DNA from: G965216255 sp965216255
GTDB lineage: Bacteria > Bacteroidota > Rhodothermia > Rhodothermales > Bin80
Assembly: GCA_965216255.1 (NCBI GenBank)
Contig: OZ244148.1
Span: 3,472,001-3,536,000, forward strand
DNA length: 64,000 nucleotides
Direction: 5' to 3'
Shown here: piece after piece, positions 25,664 to 34,700 of the stretch
Layout: each line of letters starts with the position of its first letter
How positions within the stretch are numbered: the first letter of the stretch is position 1
Made by a program: the position numbers and the translations under genes
Notes under the pieces: generated by a model
What the model was told of the DNA's origin: nothing
The model's database searches: none
What the model saw: the letters and a program-made list of their open reading frames with translations, nothing else

Positions 25664-26827
25664 CTAGTTGCGGGTCTTGGTGGCCAGAGTCTCTTCAAGG
25701 GGTGGCAGCACACTGCGCCGAGGTGCGCGGGCCCGCACCATGTAAGCCTCAAGGAAGCCGCGGTGCAGGTCTGGCCGCTGCGTAGCTTCCACGATACGGG
25801 CGTGGTCCAAATGATTAATGCGATCGCATGCCGCACGCAGGGCATCCATCGAGATCTTCAGTGCAACCTCGACAGGCATGCGCTCCGGATTGATATCCAA
25901 CCCGAAGTAGCCCGTGTAACCGTGAAGTTTTAGGACGTAGAGCCCGGCTTCCATCTGTTCGGGGGAAATTAGCCCCACATTGAGATCCTGATCGTAGTTG
26001 CCCAGTGGCTGGCTGTTCCAGTGTGTGTGGGCCAGACGCGCTTCCGATAGCGGCCAACTCAGCGCGTAGGGCAAGTCTTCGTATCCCATGAGCAAGTGCC
26101 CGATTTCAGGATTCATGCAAAGCAGGCTGTGGCCTTCGGACAAATGATGGACGTTTTCGTCATGGCGGAGCATCGCCTCTACCTGGCGGCCTAGTAGCAC
26201 GCCTTCCGGCGTGAGGCTGTAAAGAATGCGCCCCCTCGGCTCGTAAGGTTTGGGTTCGAACGCAATACGTACGCCCGGAACTGCGTCCATGGCCTCGGCC
26301 ACCCCCTCTGCGAAGCGCCGTCGCATCCGTGCCATGTCGATGCCGAACGAATTCTCGTATCCGTCGATTCCAGGCCACACGACAGAGAAATCGCAGTCAA
26401 GCTCGCGTGAGAGCGCCAGCGCCATCTTGGTGCGGGCTATAGCGGCCTCACGGACGTGCCTGATCGGGTTGGAAAGTGAACCGAATTCGAAGATAGCGTC
26501 ATAAAACAGGAGAGGAATGACGGTGACAAGACGTATGCCTGTATCGCGCGTGAACTGCTTCCACAGATCCAGATTGTCTTCGTTGATCTCGTTAGGGTAA
26601 TGGGCTTCGAGTCCTTCCAGTCCGTAGTCTGCAAGGCCGGCGGCAATTTCCAGTCGGGCTTCCACTGGCAGCTCCGGCGTGTACCGGACATGAAAACGAC
26701 TCGCGGCAGGGGAAAAAAACCATATCCCGGCAGTGAATCTGGGCTTAAGTTCAAAATTGGAGAGATGTGCGATCAGCGCATTTCCCTCCGGCACATGCGC
26801 CTGCGAGCGTAAGTCGATAATGGGCAT
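25664..26827 (-). CDS. Xylose isomerase-like TIM-barrel sugar isomerase
   Basis: 387 aa. Visible blocks resemble the divergent XylA-like group: PRFTAGIWFFSPAASRF, DYGLEGLEAHYPNEINEDN, VVWPGIDGYENSFGIDMARM (compare GREGYE in XylA), RIAFEPKPYEPRGR (metal-ligand Glu), NPEIGHLLMGYEDLPYAL, LAHTHWNSQPLGNYDQDLNVG, then GYFGLDINPERMPVE. These supply the expected Glu, His and Asp ligands of the two-metal isomerase site. Substrate is not predictable (xylose, rhamnose-like or another ketose/aldose pair). It is the last gene of the minus-strand series, 82 bp after the DUF3500 gene. Confidence 0.8.
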   Translation of the reverse strand: MPIIDLRSQAHVPEGNALIAHLSNFELKPRFTAGIWFFSPAASRFHVRYTPELPVEARLEIAAGLADYGLEGLEAHYPNEINEDNLDLWKQFTRDTGIRLVTVIPLLFYDAIFEFGSLSNPIRHVREAAIARTKMALALSRELDCDFSVVWPGIDGYENSFGIDMARMRRRFAEGVAEAMDAVPGVRIAFEPKPYEPRGRILYSLTPEGVLLGRQVEAMLRHDENVHHLSEGHSLLCMNPEIGHLLMGYEDLPYALSWPLSEARLAHTHWNSQPLGNYDQDLNVGLISPEQMEAGLYVLKLHGYTGYFGLDINPERMPVEVALKISMDALRAACDRINHLDHARIVEATQRPDLHRGFLEAYMVRARAPRRSVLPPLEETLATKTRN

Positions 26828-26909
26828 TAGGCTATGTATCTAGTGGTTGCCCGTAGGCCTGGACAAGCGCTGGGCGCTACGACGGGAAGCATCGTGCCCA
26901 TGGCGCCAC

Positions 26910-28076
26910 TCACCTGTGGTGTTCCCTGTAATGCGTCTCGAGCCAGTCTTCCCCGTAGTCGTTACCGGGATCTCGGACGATGCTATGGACATGGTTGGCG
27001 GCGCCCTGATCGCCACCGACTCCCCGCTCCCGTACATACTCAATAAGGATGGACGGGCCGTGGACCCGGTAGTAGTACCTTTTGGATATACTGTCCGTCG
27101 GGCCGATCCACGCGAACCAGAGACTGTCGACGCCATCGTGTTCTACCTCCAGCAGGTGTCTTTCAGCCGTGTCATGGTCGGCATTGCGGACGTATTCCTC
27201 AATGAGGTGCCAGAGAAGTGCACGCTGGCCGGCGGAGAGACTGCTTGCCGGAATACCCTGGAAGGTTTCCAGGGAAGCCTTCCTGCCAGGCCCTTCCAGA
27301 ACATCCCGTGGGATGGCGACTGCTAGTACCGCGTGCTTGCGCTGCTCAGCTGAAAGGGCCTGCAGCAGTTCGTAGCCGCGCTCGACCTCGTGAGACAGAA
27401 TGCGCCATCCGGCGTAGGGTCCGCTTTCGATCTCGTAGGGTTCGGCTCCCAGGAATGCAGGTGTGTAGGCGACCCGGCTGCCTACGACCGTAAAGCTGGC
27501 TGCGAGGTGATGCCCGGTGAGGAGCCACCCCCACCGCGTGTCCATAGTAGGGTCGCCGAATACGGAAACCCAGTAGTTTTCCGATTTCCAGCTCTCTACA
27601 AGTCTGCGAAATCCATTGCCCCCGCGATTACCGAGCCGGTCCTGGGCTTCAGCATGCAGGATGTCATCCAGCCACATGATACCGGAGATCTTAAGGTATC
27701 CCTGACTGCTGGTGGATGCACGGATGAGATCATGGAGCTGCCTCCGCTGCTCGTGCGTCATATCTCCTATGCGGATGCCTCCGCGCTCAACCATGGCGCT
27801 GGGCAGGTTGCTCCATCGCGTTCGCGCGGCCTCATCCGTAATCTCGAACATGGCTGTCGCCCGCTCTTTCGCAGAGAGCATCGAAAGAAATCGTGCAGCC
27901 TGATCGCGCATCTGCGCCGCGCTCGAAGGAGGCTCCGAGGCTGGCGTGTCCTGTACCTCCTCTGCATAGGACGCCGGGGCTACCTGATCCGCCTTGGCAA
28001 TCTCTCTGCCCCCGCAGCCAGCCGTTGTCGCGGTTACCAAGAGCCCCAGGAAAATGGATATATGGATAGTCTTCAT
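26910..28076 (-). CDS. DUF3500-family lipoprotein
   Basis: 388 aa, with a lipoprotein signal peptide (MKTIHISIFLGLLVTATTAGC, lipobox TAGC). The mature part is DUF3500: RTRWSNLPSAMVERGGIRIG, MTHEQRRQLHDLIRASTSSQGY, YWVSVFGDPTMDTRWGWLLTGHHLAASF, then WHLIEEYVRNADHDTAERHL and SLWFAWIGPTDSISKRYYYR. The HH in TGHHLA and the conserved HGPSILIEY region near the C-terminus are typical. The family's biochemical function is unknown. It follows the two arylsulfotransferase-like genes on the same strand. Confidence 0.87.
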   Translation of the reverse strand: MKTIHISIFLGLLVTATTAGCGGREIAKADQVAPASYAEEVQDTPASEPPSSAAQMRDQAARFLSMLSAKERATAMFEITDEAARTRWSNLPSAMVERGGIRIGDMTHEQRRQLHDLIRASTSSQGYLKISGIMWLDDILHAEAQDRLGNRGGNGFRRLVESWKSENYWVSVFGDPTMDTRWGWLLTGHHLAASFTVVGSRVAYTPAFLGAEPYEIESGPYAGWRILSHEVERGYELLQALSAEQRKHAVLAVAIPRDVLEGPGRKASLETFQGIPASSLSAGQRALLWHLIEEYVRNADHDTAERHLLEVEHDGVDSLWFAWIGPTDSISKRYYYRVHGPSILIEYVRERGVGGDQGAANHVHSIVRDPGNDYGEDWLETHYREHHR

Positions 28077-28145
28077 TGAAAAGGCTGTACTCAGACTTTT
28101 GGGCGCGTCCGTTTCACGAGCCCAGGTGGCGTTTCATCCCGCATT

Positions 28146-29834
28146 TTACCTGCTAAGCAGCATGCCGCGTGTGGCGCTGAAATTACCGGTCCCCAGCCGA
28201 TAGAAATAGAGGCCGCTGGCGAGGCCCGTCGCGTCGAAGCGGACCTGGTATTCTCCGGCATGGAATGGGCCCTGGGCAAGGATGGCAATCCGCTGGCCCA
28301 GGCTGTTGTATACCGTGAGCCGGATGTTGGCTTGGGCTGGCAGAGTGAAGTATATGATTGTGGCGGGATTAAACGGGTTTGGATAATTTTGCCGGAGGGC
28401 ATAGCCCGCAACGCCTTCCTGCTCGATCGATATCCGCGTAATCTCGATGGGCCCCTTCGGTGAAAGATCCTTTCCGCGCAGACCGGGGTAATCCGCGGCA
28501 TAGCGGTAGGCACGGAATATCGCATTCTGCTGCCGTTCATTACCGGGCGAAAACGGCGGAATAGAATCTCCCTGGACTATGGGGCCGGAACGAATCACCG
28601 GATTGACGTACTCCCATACCTTTTCACCGGCAGCGATTTCAAAGATGCGTCCCGTCATCCCCTCAGCAATCAGCGTGTTACCATTTGGCAGTCGCTGCTG
28701 CCCGGATATGAAATTGGAGTAGAACGTGCCGGGATTGGAATAACTCCAGACGATCTCTGGGGGCGAATACGTGCCGTCTACTTCCATGCCGAAGAAGCCC
28801 GAGCCGTCGTAGTCCTCAAAGTAGGGTAGCGTGAGTTCGTACACCGTTGAGTACGGCATGTCGAGCCGGTCCCTGCCGTTGTCGAACACCATAAGGTTGC
28901 CAGCTCCCGGCAGGTGTGGGTCGATCCACTCCGTGGAGTGGTTGAAGAAGAGCGACCGCTCTTCCAGCCCACCTGCCTTGTACATGGCCGGGTTGCCCCA
29001 TCGGTACAGGATGTCGCCGCCAAGACCCATGCGTCCACCCGCCCGCCCGGCGGCCTCCTCGGCCGTCGTGCTGTGATCGATCACCCAGATTTCACTTAGA
29101 AAGGAGATGCTCATCACGATGAGGTCAAGCTGGGCATCGTAATCAATGGCGTTGATATGGAGCCAGTCACCGCCGCTGCCGATGTTGATGTCGATGCGTT
29201 CCGGATGTTCGCGCACGACACCGTAGTTGGCTTTCGACGGGTCATAATCCTGGATGAGATGGTCCCATGCGTCCCACTGCCACACGATTTCGGCACTGTC
29301 CGGTGGGATGGGTCTGAACTCGATGATCTTTTCCGTCCAGAATACCGAATCCGAGCGCACGGCGGGATCGTGTCCCATGCTGAGTACCTCGTCAAGCCCC
29401 CTGAGCTCCCAAACCGTGGCTAATATGTTGCCATTTGGCATCTTCACGATGTCGTGGTGCATCGTGCGGAGACTGTCGAAATAGTCGAACTGCCATACCA
29501 CGGAGCCATCCCATGTCAATTCCTGAATGCGACCACCTCTTCCGCCGCCGGTAGTCCATCCGCCCGGCGCCTTGGATGCCCGCAACAGGTTACCGTTGTC
29601 CAATAAATGCGTCGAAGATCCGATATTGAATTCGTGCTGCCAGGAATTGACATTCTGTCCCTCCATGTCGATGAGGTAGGTGCTCGGATGCTGGTGCGGG
29701 GCAATCAGTGTATAGCCGGGGGATGTTCCCTGTTCATTAAGGAAGAGCCCTACCGTTTGGTTCTGGGCGAGAGTAGTTTGGAAGCTCGCCACAACTAGCG
29801 CTAGCAGAGCGGCCGCGAAGTCGGATCGTGGCAT
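28146..29834 (-). CDS. Arylsulfotransferase-like (ASST) secreted protein with type IX sorting domain
   Basis: I chose ATG 29834, giving a Sec signal peptide (MPRSDFAAALLALVVASF ... LAQ); the frame opens at 29897, which would overlap the upstream gene. About 562 aa. The main domain is an arylsulfate-sulfotransferase/ASST-like propeller (YTLIAPHQHPSTYLIDMEG, DSLRTMHHDIVKMPNGNIL, NGNTLIAEGMTGRIFEI, DWLHINAIDYDAQLDLIVMS). The end is a type IX secretion type A sorting domain: NYPNPFNPATIIYFTLP, LTVYNSLGQRI and LASGLYFYRL. It is thus exported through the outer membrane and likely anchored. Substrate unknown. 28 bp after the preceding ASST gene, so probably one operon. Confidence 0.87.
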   Translation of the reverse strand: MPRSDFAAALLALVVASFQTTLAQNQTVGLFLNEQGTSPGYTLIAPHQHPSTYLIDMEGQNVNSWQHEFNIGSSTHLLDNGNLLRASKAPGGWTTGGGRGGRIQELTWDGSVVWQFDYFDSLRTMHHDIVKMPNGNILATVWELRGLDEVLSMGHDPAVRSDSVFWTEKIIEFRPIPPDSAEIVWQWDAWDHLIQDYDPSKANYGVVREHPERIDINIGSGGDWLHINAIDYDAQLDLIVMSISFLSEIWVIDHSTTAEEAAGRAGGRMGLGGDILYRWGNPAMYKAGGLEERSLFFNHSTEWIDPHLPGAGNLMVFDNGRDRLDMPYSTVYELTLPYFEDYDGSGFFGMEVDGTYSPPEIVWSYSNPGTFYSNFISGQQRLPNGNTLIAEGMTGRIFEIAAGEKVWEYVNPVIRSGPIVQGDSIPPFSPGNERQQNAIFRAYRYAADYPGLRGKDLSPKGPIEITRISIEQEGVAGYALRQNYPNPFNPATIIYFTLPAQANIRLTVYNSLGQRIAILAQGPFHAGEYQVRFDATGLASGLYFYRLGTGNFSATRGMLLSR

Positions 29835-29862
29835 TTGGCTGGAGGACTGCTGAGGCAGGCGA

Positions 29863-31479
29863 CTACTGCGGGTCTGGATGAAGGGTAAGACGTTCAATGC
29901 GGTGGAACGTTATCCCGTACATGACATCGGGGGACCGAATAGTGGCCTCGAATATCACGCGCTTGGTGGTATAGTCGATTTCTATCGTCTTCCCGAGTGG
30001 CCCCTCTGCGTCATGGATGGCCCCCGGCATGAAGACGATGTTGCCTTCTTTCAAGTGGTAGTCGACATCGGACACGATGGGAGCAAATGTTTCGCCGCGC
30101 CGCTCCTTGCCGTATTGCCAAACCTGCTGCACCGTCATTGCCGCCTCATCAATGCGATATTCTACGGCGCGACTGTAGGGCGCGCCAGGCAGATTCCCGA
30201 AATTGCGGTTGTCACCATTGTCAAATAGTAGCAGTGTTCCCGCAGGCATCATTTCTGGGGCATGCTGATACCAGGCCCATTCAAAGTCCGGATGGTTTAT
30301 GCTGCCATCGAGCACGGCCGGATGGGTGATCGGGCGTTCTGCAGCATCCAGTGGCTGGAGCAGCCTTGAGCTGAGTTCCGTGCCGTCTCCGGCAGTGAGC
30401 CATCCGCGGTGCGGGGCGAGGATCCATACTACCTCGTTGTTGCGACGGAGTTTTACCGTGCCCTGAACACGTCCCGACACGATGATAGTATCATCCAGGG
30501 GGTTGTACACCAATCCGTTGGCGTGGAACCAGTCCCGCCTGTTGGTTGACCAGGTACGCCGCTTGTTGTCGAGGACCTGATTTAGATCCCACACCTGTAC
30601 GATGGCGCCGGATACCCTGTCAACTTCGAGGATGTGGTCCTCTATGGTGGGTAACCCGTGCTTGGTGGCCGTGACCAGGAAATTGCCGTCTGGCTTTTCT
30701 ATGACGGTGTGGTGGAAGCCATAGCCAGGCAAAGGCCAGGTATTGATCACGTGCCCTAGCATGTCCATTTCCACAATCTGCCCCGTTCTGCCGTCTCCGA
30801 AGTACAGGTTTCCGTTTGCGAGCCGCTCAATTCCGACATCATAAAACAAATTGGAAAGGGAGGGGTGGGCAGAGAGATCCAGGTACCACCGGATGTCACC
30901 GGCTGCATCGAAGATAAAAGGAATCTGTGCGTCCGTGTGTTTGCTCTGCCCAAAATAGCTGACCAGATTCATGCCGGGCTTCATGGCGCCCCGGCTAGCG
31001 GTTTCAATGGTGATGCGGGGTACGGCAAAGGAGGTGGGCTGTGCCGTGATCTCATGACTGGCTTCTCCGATCAGGGTACCGTCTTGTTCGAAGAATCGCA
31101 GGATGATCGTGTTGCTGACGGTAGGGTAGAGCCCCAGCACCGGTAAAACGGACTGGGTGGAGACGTCGAATAGGCGTCGCACGTCCTCCTGGCTACCTCT
31201 GCGGCCTGGGACAACGATTTCAGTTCGGACAGGCCGCGTTGTGGCTAGCGTAATTTCTGCAGTAAGAGGTGCATGACCGGTTGGGTTGGGAGTAATGTTT
31301 AAGTGGGCGATGAGATCATCCACGGGATTTACTGCACCTTCCATTGGACTGGAATCGCACGCCGCAATCATGCCCCCTATTGCAGCCATGGCCCCGTACA
31401 ATAGCACGAGGGTCCCGATGCACCGTCTTGCGGAGCAAGGCCAAATAGCACTATGGGGTCCAGGCTTAGTAGAAGACAT
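29863..31479 (-). CDS. Arylsulfotransferase-like (ASST) lipoprotein
   Basis: 538 aa, with a lipoprotein signal (GTLVLLYGAMAAIGGMIAAC, Cys at about 41) after a rather long N-terminus. It keeps the ASST active-site surroundings: His in LPGYGFHHTVIEKPDGNFLV, His and Arg in DWFHANGLVYNPLDDTIIVSGR, and His in WYQHAPEMMPAGTLLLFDNG. These correspond to the transient sulfo-histidine and helper residues of bacterial AssT enzymes (PAPS-independent sulfate transfer between phenols). Two damaged duplicates of this gene lie at 37.8-40.8 kb and 50.9-55.6 kb. It follows the Calx-beta gene by 230 bp. Confidence 0.88.
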   Translation of the reverse strand: MSSTKPGPHSAIWPCSARRCIGTLVLLYGAMAAIGGMIAACDSSPMEGAVNPVDDLIAHLNITPNPTGHAPLTAEITLATTRPVRTEIVVPGRRGSQEDVRRLFDVSTQSVLPVLGLYPTVSNTIILRFFEQDGTLIGEASHEITAQPTSFAVPRITIETASRGAMKPGMNLVSYFGQSKHTDAQIPFIFDAAGDIRWYLDLSAHPSLSNLFYDVGIERLANGNLYFGDGRTGQIVEMDMLGHVINTWPLPGYGFHHTVIEKPDGNFLVTATKHGLPTIEDHILEVDRVSGAIVQVWDLNQVLDNKRRTWSTNRRDWFHANGLVYNPLDDTIIVSGRVQGTVKLRRNNEVVWILAPHRGWLTAGDGTELSSRLLQPLDAAERPITHPAVLDGSINHPDFEWAWYQHAPEMMPAGTLLLFDNGDNRNFGNLPGAPYSRAVEYRIDEAAMTVQQVWQYGKERRGETFAPIVSDVDYHLKEGNIVFMPGAIHDAEGPLGKTIEIDYTTKRVIFEATIRSPDVMYGITFHRIERLTLHPDPQ

Positions 31480-31709
31480 CTACCACGGCTATATTGGGGC
31501 AGAGAACGAAGGAATCTAACGAATTGCCCAACGCATGTGTGCCGCGCCGCGCCGCGAGTACGATGCTCGGAGAGTGCGCCGAACCTCTTGACTTCTTGCC
31601 CTAGGTTACGATTGTCTGGGCGCGGGCAGCAACTGTGCAACGACGGAAGCGGGAGCAAGACTTGCCTTGCGGAGCTGTTCCCACGGCGCTCGAGTTAACG
31701 CAGTTGGCT

Positions 31710-34700
31710 CTACCAGTCCAGCACTCCACGCAGAAGCACCTGGTGGGAGGCAGCTCCGAAGTATCCGGTGCGCCGTCCTCCTTCGAGATGGACGCTAAGA
31801 GAAGACCCCAGTCGCCAGCGTCCTCCCACTCGGACGGCCCCGGACTGTGCCCCCGCAATGTCGACGGCCGCATAGGGCGTAACAACACGCTGATGATCCG
31901 GCGAGCCAAGCCCATAGCTCACTTCCGTGGCAAGGCGTCGCTGCTGAGCAGTTTGGTCCGCCCCCAGCCCGGCCAATCTGTGAGACGTCCATAGCAGGTC
32001 GACCCCGGTGGAGCTCCGCCCCCAGGTCGGGTGGACCGCCAAAGAAAGCCCGCGGTCCGAAGCACCAGGCGTATACCGAAGCGTTGCGCCCAGTCCCCAT
32101 TCTTCGAACTTACCGTCCCGATGTATCATGAGCCTGTGTCCATAGGCTTCGAACGTCAGAGCCGCTCCCGCAAACAGGAGTGATCCCACAAGCTCCATGC
32201 CTGCACCGTTTTCTGCATGGCCCGCGTCCTGGCGTGCCGCAACTTCCAGTGAAGGCGTCAGGACAGAAGACACTCCAAGCCGTATCCGGTATGAGCCTTG
32301 CAAGGCTAGGCGAACGCTCAGCGCGTCGCCGTAGCTCTGTACCAGGAATTCCGTTGCATCCGACTCGGTGCGAACAATAAAGGCGTCCGACTTTATCCCG
32401 AGGTCGAAGCCGCCGGCAGTGCCCGCCGGAACCAGCGATCCATATGCACCGACGCCCACCATGCGCATGGTGACACCGGCATCGGCGTCCAGGCCCGCCC
32501 TATCATCCTTCAGCGCCAGCGAACCTATTCCGTATCCCAAGAGCCCCCAAGCCATAAGACGATCCGTAAAGCGGTAGCGCGCGTAGGGATACATGCTCGT
32601 AAGAAATGTCGTGACCGATCCCTGACCGTCCGCACCGATCCCGAAATCGTATCCACCGTCCGCCCAGACAAAGGAAGCCCCAACACCGACCAGAACGCGA
32701 TTGCGTTCGTAGTCCCCGCCTACAATGCTGGTCAGTAAGTTGCCATCCAGGTCAAAACCGTTGCCCCTTCCCGCAATCCCGATATCTTCCACGCGGCCCC
32801 AAGCCAGTGTGCGCTCTACGGTGTCATCAGACCGGCGCGTGGAGGAAAAGTCAAACGAGCTCTGTACCAGCAGCCTGCGAGGATGCAGGCCCTCACGGCC
32901 CGGCACGTAGGAAGCCAATCCAGCCGGGCCCCGAGATATGCTGGCCACGCGTACCCCGGACGAGCTAGGCGTGACATCCAACAGCCGCGAGCCTATCGTA
33001 GCCATGGTCTGGCTAGCGACCGTGCGACCGAAGCGCGCCAGCCAGTCCGCGCCCACAACATCCCACGCGGTCTCGTCTTCCATGATCGTGACGACAACGA
33101 CCGCCGCACTGACGCCTTCGTAATCGGCGCCGCCCACCATATGGGGAAGCGAAATCGGATTGTCCTGGACCACATCCTGGTCCTCCAGGGCCGTCACCGC
33201 CACCGGTCTTGCCTGATTCCAGTCTTCGGCCGAAAACGTGAGCACCACCGGATCCACGCGGATATCCGTTGCCGTCAGGTCCGCCGTCATCGACACGGTT
33301 ACCTGGCCCGAGGGCGCCGAAGCCAGTACAACCGTGTACGATGCACTGCTGCCTTCCTCGACAGCCAGCACCGTGGGCGCGATGATGACACCTACGACAT
33401 CATTTTCCCGAATCGTGACGCTAATACTGCCTGCCGACAGGCCACCGTAATCTCCACCCACAACCGTGTGCGTCAGCGTCACGACCTCGTCCGGCGCCGC
33501 ATCATCGTCTTCAGCAGCAAACACCCTAACGGTTTGCGCCGTATTCCAGTTGTCCGGAGTAAACACAAGCCGCATCCTGTCAACGCTCACATCTCCGGAG
33601 GCACCCCCTATCTCGACGGCTACGTTTGTTGTCGGCTGCGTCGCCAGAACAACGGTGTACGTCTTGGATGAACCCTCCTCGATCTCCAGAGCCGTCTCGC
33701 TCACAGTAATTCCCCTCGCGTCGTCGTCCAAAATCCGCCCGGTTGCATCGCCATCTTTCAGCGTCGCGTTGACTGGAGTGCTAAGTGAGGCGGTGAACTC
33801 CTCCGTATCTTCGTCCACCAAGTCGTCCAGCACCGGTACCACCATCTGTTTTGCCGTATCTCCCGCCGCGAAGGTCATCGTGCCGCTCTGCCCTGTAAAG
33901 TCCATGCCTGCCTCCGCCGTGCCATCCGATGTGCTGAATTGCACGGTAACTGCTCGCGCACTCGCGGCGTCCAGAGTTACGGCAAAGACCATGTTTCCAT
34001 CGCTCTCCGAGGCACTGGCCTCGGCAATGGAAAGTCCGGGAGACTCGTTGTCGTCGATGATCGTACCCGTGGCCTGGTCATCGGCTACCGTGCCGTTTAC
34101 GGCACCGCTCAGGCTCACCCTAAAGGTCTCATCGTCCTCGTCCACCGCATCTACCAGCACGGCTACCGAAACCGTCTGCGCGATAGCCCCGGGCTCGAAC
34201 GTCACAGTGCCTGCCGTTTGGTCGTAGTCCCTGCCGGCCTCCGCTGTGCCATCGGACGTCGCATATTCCACGCTTACGATCTTTCCGCTAGCGGCATCCA
34301 GACGCACCGTGAACACCATGCTGCCATCGCTTTCTGCGGCCGTCGCGTCGCTGATGGATAGCGTGGGGGGATCGTCGTTGTCAATAATGGTTCCCGTGGC
34401 CGTTCCATCTGCCAGCACCGCGCCTACGGGATCCTCAAGCGAAAACGTGAAGGTCTCATCTTCCTCATCAAGTTCATCTTCAAGGACCGGAACATTGATC
34501 GTGCGCTTGGTCACTCCCGGCTCGAAGGTGAGCGCGTCGCCGCTCATCAAGTAATCGGCGCCCGCTTCGGCCGTGCCATCAGAGGTGTTGTAACGGAGCC
34601 TAGCGGCATGCTTGCTCGCTTCGCTGAGCTTTACGGTAAACGTAGCATGGCCCGCATTTTCCACCACTACCGTGTCGGCTACTGAAACGCTTGGAAAATC